NCBI GenBank assembly: GCA_016200745.1
Contig: JACQEF010000104.1
Coordinates: 1 to 9,052, forward strand
Source: Chloroflexota bacterium
GTDB taxonomy: Bacteria; Chloroflexota; Limnocylindria; Limnocylindrales; CSP1-4
Length of the DNA stretch: 9,052 nt
Direction of reading: 5' to 3'
The notes below the pieces were generated by a model. That model ran no database searches. It saw nothing but the letters and a program-made list of their open reading frames with translations, and was not told the origin of the DNA. Below, piece by piece: positions 5,892 to 9,052 of the stretch (its first letter is position 1; each line of letters opens with the position of its first letter). Position numbers and translations under genes: made by a program.

Positions 5892-5908
5892 CACGCCCAT
5901 CTGGCGTG
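5892..5908. promoter_or_regulatory. 6-bp inverted repeat in the divergent promoter region
   Basis: CACGCC (5892-5897) and GGCGTG (5903-5908) are perfect inverted copies with a 5-nt spacer. They lie in the 101-bp gap between the leftward gene start (5868) and the rightward methyltransferase start (5970). The position suits an operator controlling either side, but GC-rich 6-bp repeats are common here and no clear -35/-10 pair was found. Confidence 0.25.
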
Positions 5909-5969
5909 GTGCCGTCATCCATCACGCTGCCGGCGCGACGATGCAAGGCCGAAGATCGCGAGTCGCCCG

Positions 5970-7304
5970 GTGACGGCGAAGACACCCGCCGCCGCGGCCC
6001 CGACCGCCGCCTGGCGCAACCGGATCACCGGGTCCGGGCAGGAGGCGCCGGACCAGCTCCTCGCCAACCCGGCGAACTGGCGGATCCACCCGAAGGCGCA
6101 GCAGGACGCCCTCGCCGGGGCGCTCGACCAGGTGGGCTGGGTCCAGCAGGTCCTCGTGAACCGGCGCACGGGCTTTGTCGTCGACGGCCATGCCCGGGTC
6201 GCGCTCGCCCTGCGCCGCGGCGAGCCGACCGTGCCCGTCCTCTACGTCGACCTCGACCCCGCGGAGGAGGCGCTCGTCCTCGCGACCCTCGATCCGATCG
6301 GCGCGATGGCGGGGCGCGACGAGGAGAAGCTCCGGGCGCTGCTCGCGGACGTCACGGTCGACGATGCCGGGCTGCTCGCTCTCCTCGGCGATCTCAAGGG
6401 CAACGACCCGAAGGCCGGCCTCACCGACCCCGACGAGGTGCCCGAACCGCCCGCCGAGCCCTACGTGAAGCCGGGCGAGCTCTACGTGCTCGGCGACCAC
6501 CGCATCCTCTGCGGCGACGCGACGAGCCCCGCGGACGTGACGCGACTCCTGGCCGGGGCGGAACCCACGCTCCTCGCGACTGACCCGCCCTACGGCGTTC
6601 AGCTCGACCAGACCTGGCGCGACGGCGTGTACAACGGCCCGCGGAAGCGGGTCAAGGGCTGGGGCGTCGTGGCGGGCGCCGAGAAGCCGTACATGATGCG
6701 CGACGCTGCCGACGGCCGGCCCGAGGGCGAGGACGCCCCGAGGGCGATCCGGGGCCACCACACCGCGGGCCACCGCAACACCTCGATCAGCATGGACACG
6801 CGGGCCGACTGGTCCGAGGCGTTCGCCCTCGTGCCGTCCCTCCGGGTCGGCTACGTCTGGTACGCGAGCGTCCACACCCTCGAGGTGCTGCAGGGCCTGC
6901 TCGACATCGGGTTCGAGGTCGCCAGCCAGATCATCTGGGACAAGGGCCTCTTCTCGGTCGGCCGATCCTGGTACCACTGGGCCCACGAGCCATGCGTCGT
7001 GGTCCGCAAGCCGGGCGTGCCGAACCTGTTCATCGGCGAGCGGGACCAGGCGACGATCTGGCGGGCGCCCAGCCCCAAGCGGATCGGGGGCGGCAGCAAG
7101 GAGCACAAGGAAGACCACCCGACCCAGAAGCCGGTGCTCCTCTCCGAGATCCCGATCCGCAACCACCTGCGCCCGGGCGGGGCGGTCTACGAGCCGTTCA
7201 GCGGATCCGGCACGACGCTGATGGCGGCCGAGACGCTCGGCCGGCGCTGCTACGCGATGGAGATCGACCCCAAGTACGTCCAGTTGGCGGTCGAGCGCTG
7301 GTAG
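5970..7304 (+). CDS. ParB-like domain fused to beta-class DNA methyltransferase
   Basis: The 444-aa protein has an N-terminal ParB/sulfiredoxin-like domain at about residues 28-130. Its signs are LLANPANWRIHPKAQQDALAGALDQVGWVQQVLV, VVDGHARVALALRRG and VPVLYVDLDPAEE. A SAM-dependent DNA methyltransferase domain follows. DPPYG (205-209) is the catalytic motif IV, and HPTQKPVLLSE precedes FSGSGTT (410-416) and a YAMEIDP-YVQLAVERW end. DPPY before FxGxG is the beta-class order of N6-adenine/N4-cytosine enzymes. Such fusions are common in phages beside terminase and modify phage DNA, probably against host restriction; no restriction enzyme is encoded here. GTG 5970 is the best start in a frame with no nearby ATG; its Shine-Dalgarno is weak. 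TerS starts 31 bp downstream. The target base and site cannot be read from sequence. Confidence 0.9.
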   Translation: MTAKTPAAAAPTAAWRNRITGSGQEAPDQLLANPANWRIHPKAQQDALAGALDQVGWVQQVLVNRRTGFVVDGHARVALALRRGEPTVPVLYVDLDPAEEALVLATLDPIGAMAGRDEEKLRALLADVTVDDAGLLALLGDLKGNDPKAGLTDPDEVPEPPAEPYVKPGELYVLGDHRILCGDATSPADVTRLLAGAEPTLLATDPPYGVQLDQTWRDGVYNGPRKRVKGWGVVAGAEKPYMMRDAADGRPEGEDAPRAIRGHHTAGHRNTSISMDTRADWSEAFALVPSLRVGYVWYASVHTLEVLQGLLDIGFEVASQIIWDKGLFSVGRSWYHWAHEPCVVVRKPGVPNLFIGERDQATIWRAPSPKRIGGGSKEHKEDHPTQKPVLLSEIPIRNHLRPGGAVYEPFSGSGTTLMAAETLGRRCYAMEIDPKYVQLAVERW

Positions 7305-7335
7305 AACTTCACCGGCCGGCAGGCGGAGCGCGTCG

Positions 7336-7827
7336 ATGGGTAGGCGCGGCCCGGCCCCGACCCCGACGAAGGTGAAGCAGCTCCGCGGCGAGACGCGCCC
7401 GAGCCGGCTCAACCTGCGCGAGCCGATGCCCTCGCCGGACGTGCCTCGGATGCCGGCCGACATGGACGACGCGGCGAAGGCCGTCTGGCGGCGCGTCCTG
7501 CGCGACATGCGCCACACGGGCGTCGTCCGGGCCGCCGACGCGGACGTCCTGCGCTGCTACTGCGAGGCCGTCAGCCGCTACGCCCAGGCGGCCCGACTCT
7601 ACGCCCAGTCCGGGCCGATCGTGTCGCGCGACGGGAACCTCGTGAAGAACCCGCTCCACCAGGTCGCCCGCGACAACGCCGACGAGATCCGCCAGTTCGC
7701 CCGCGAGCTCGGCCTGTCGCCCTCGGCGCGGGTCGGCCTGCGGATCGGGCCCGAGCACGCCCTGGACGCGCTGACCGCCGACATCGGCCTCCCGCCACGA
7801 CTTCGGGTGGTCGGCGATGTGGGCTGA
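7336..7827 (+). CDS. terS: phage terminase small subunit, P27 family
   Basis: The 163-aa protein begins GRRGPAPTPTKVKQLRGETRPSRLN, the typical N-terminus of P27-type small terminase subunits. It continues with a helical central part (DDAAKAVWRRVLRDMRHTGVVRAADADVLRCYCEAVSRYAQA) and GPIVSRDGNLVKNPLHQVARDNADEIRQFARELGLSPSARVGL, also a family hallmark. Small subunits recognise phage DNA at the packaging start site and load the large subunit. ATG 7336 has GGAG (7325-7328) about 7 nt upstream. The large subunit starts 3 bp after the stop, in the same frame, so the two are certainly coupled. Length is normal for the family; the last 20 residues are less conserved. A long leftward frame across this region is a GC-skew shadow. 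Confidence 0.93.
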   Translation: MGRRGPAPTPTKVKQLRGETRPSRLNLREPMPSPDVPRMPADMDDAAKAVWRRVLRDMRHTGVVRAADADVLRCYCEAVSRYAQAARLYAQSGPIVSRDGNLVKNPLHQVARDNADEIRQFARELGLSPSARVGLRIGPEHALDALTADIGLPPRLRVVGDVG

Positions 7828-7830
7828 GCC

Positions 7831-9052
7831 GTGGTCCCCGACGCCCTCACCGGCGGCCCCCACTTCGCCGCGTACTGCGAGCGCTACATCCGCCACACCA
7901 AGGGCCGCTGGGCGGGCCGGCCGCTCATCTACGAGGACTGGCAGCGCGAGTTCTGGTGGGAGGCCCTGGAGTTCGACCCCGCGACCGGCCTGCGGATCTA
8001 CAACGAGGTCGGCCTCGGCATCCCGCGCAAGAACACCAAGTCCACGATGGCCAGCGCCGCAGGCCTCTACATGCTCGACGCGGACGGCGAGCCCGAGCCC
8101 GAGGTCTACGTCGCCGCAGCCGCCCGCAACCAGGCCGGCATCGTGCTCGGCCAGGCCCGGAGCATGGTCCAGCGCAGCCCGCTCCTGCTCGACCGGCTCG
8201 TCCCCCACCGGTACGCGATCGAGTGCCCCCGCAACGGCGGGGTCATGCGCTCCCTCTCGTCCGATGCCGCGCTCCAGCACGGTCTCAACCCGTCCGCCAA
8301 CATCGTCGACGAGCTGCACGCCCACAAGTCCGCCGAGCTCTACACCGCGCTCACGACCGGAACCGGGGCCCGCGAGCAGCCCTTCACCCTCTGGATCACG
8401 ACGGCCGGGGTGGCCGGCGAGGGCATCCTCGCCGAGCTGTTCGACTCGATGTTCACCGGATCCGGCGAGCTCGAGGATCGCGGATCGCTGCTCATCTACC
8501 GCGACCGGACGAACGGCACCCTCATCTACTGGTATGGCGCCCCGCGCGACGCGGACATCGAGGACCCCGCGGTCTGGTTCGCGGCGAACCCCGTCTCCTG
8601 GCTCCACGACGGCAAGTACCTGGGCGCCCAGTTCGCGCGCCTTCGGGCCCGCGGCGCGCTCCTGGAGTGGCGGCGCTACCACCTCAACCAGTTCGTCGGG
8701 TTCGAGGACACCTGGCTGCGCGACGGCGCCTGGCGGGCGACCGCGGGCGACCTCCCGCTCAACACCGCGCTGCCGGTCGGCGTGGGCATCGACCGGAGTC
8801 CGGACGGTGCGCTCGGCGCAATCGCGATCGCGCAGCGCCAGGGAGACCGGGTCGTGGTGAGGGCGCGGGTGTTCGCCCCGGAGTCGGCGACCGGGATGGC
8901 GAGCGCCGAGGCGATGCGCGTCCACCTGCGCGAGCTCCGGGGCACCTACCCTCTGGCGCAGTCCCGTGACGAGCGGACGAAGCGGGCGCTCGCGGGACCC
9001 GCCTTCGCCTTCGACCGCCTGGCCTTCGGCGAGTCGGCCGAGATCCTCGAGG
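7831..9052 (+). CDS. terL: phage terminase large subunit, 3' end beyond the window
   Basis: The frame stays open for 407 codons to the window end. It reads as an HK97/P27-partner large terminase: HFAAYCERYIRHTKGRWAG, PLIYEDWQREFWW, then a Walker-A region VGLGIPRKNTKST (60-72, with K70-S71). AAAARNQAGIVLGQARSMV, the Walker B strand NIVDELHAH with D160-E161, and the coupling segment FTLWITTAGVAGEGIL follow. The nuclease domain opens with VGVGIDRSPDGALGAIAI, D321 being the likely first metal ligand. The enzyme drives ATP-powered DNA packaging and cuts the concatemer. GTG 7831 is the only start near the TerS stop (3 bp away), with no clear Shine-Dalgarno, so translation is probably coupled. Family members are usually about 500-570 aa, so about 100-150 residues are missing. 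Confidence 0.93.
   Translation, partial: MVPDALTGGPHFAAYCERYIRHTKGRWAGRPLIYEDWQREFWWEALEFDPATGLRIYNEVGLGIPRKNTKSTMASAAGLYMLDADGEPEPEVYVAAAARNQAGIVLGQARSMVQRSPLLLDRLVPHRYAIECPRNGGVMRSLSSDAALQHGLNPSANIVDELHAHKSAELYTALTTGTGAREQPFTLWITTAGVAGEGILAELFDSMFTGSGELEDRGSLLIYRDRTNGTLIYWYGAPRDADIEDPAVWFAANPVSWLHDGKYLGAQFARLRARGALLEWRRYHLNQFVGFEDTWLRDGAWRATAGDLPLNTALPVGVGIDRSPDGALGAIAIAQRQGDRVVVRARVFAPESATGMASAEAMRVHLRELRGTYPLAQSRDERTKRALAGPAFAFDRLAFGESAEILE

Noticed and set aside
5769..5969. Upstream extension of the methyltransferase frame to 5769.
   Set aside because: It overlaps the leftward 5632-5868 gene and encodes Arg/Ser-rich sequence unlike any ParB-methyltransferase N-terminus.
5098..5973. Rightward frames of 200-290 codons across 5098-5973.
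   Set aside because: They run antisense to two small leftward genes with good ribosome sites, cross the 5228-5253 hairpin and show only Arg/Pro/Ser-rich sequence.
5922..7517. Leftward frame of 531 codons opposite the methyltransferase.
   Set aside because: Shadow of a clear ParB-methyltransferase gene; low-complexity product without motifs.
7309..8925. Long leftward frame of 538 codons opposite terS and terL.
   Set aside because: It lies wholly antisense to two confidently recognised terminase genes, its product is Arg/Gly/Val-rich with no known pattern, and such frames are expected from third-position GC bias.

Overview
The window is high-GC DNA (locally about 80% G+C, e.g. 5401-5460) with many GTG starts. 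It looks like the edge of a prophage or phage genome from a high-GC host such as an actinobacterium or a Chloroflexota-like bacterium. The host group is inferred only from composition and start-codon use. No rRNA, intact tRNA, integrase or CRISPR array is visible.

Left part (1-2440): the last 30 codons of a rightward gene end at 93. A 249-bp gap follows, holding a clean GAAC-N4-GTTC palindrome (236-249) of the Gram-positive LexA/SOS-box type. Next come a small LuxR/GerE-type helix-turn-helix gene (343-591) and a DUF5131 (phage Gp37/Gp68) 'three-Cys-motif' gene (659-1429). Facing DUF5131, with only 3 bp between the stop codons, is its known partner, TcmP (1433-2257, minus strand). Parts of tcmP are only 52-55% G+C, which suggests cargo of separate origin. 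The layout allows a DNA-damage-inducible accessory cassette, but that is a hypothesis.

Middle (2440-5280): four rightward, tightly packed phage genes. These are a tail/virion-type protein, a 457-aa virion-type protein with eleven degenerate 18-21-aa repeats, a small beta-rich protein, and an HNH endonuclease. The last three overlap at their ends (8 bp, then ATGA). The HNH 3' end holds a G-run and two 10-bp perfect palindromes centred 18 bp apart, a candidate cos/packaging or control site. A 10-bp-stem hairpin (5228-5253) lies just after.

Right part (5278-9052): two small leftward genes of unknown function (5278-5868), each with a strong Shine-Dalgarno site. Divergent from them is the packaging module: a ParB-like/DNA methyltransferase fusion, terminase small subunit (P27 family) and terminase large subunit, the last running off the window end. 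HNH and terminase together form a known type of packaging machine; the methyltransferase probably marks or protects phage DNA.
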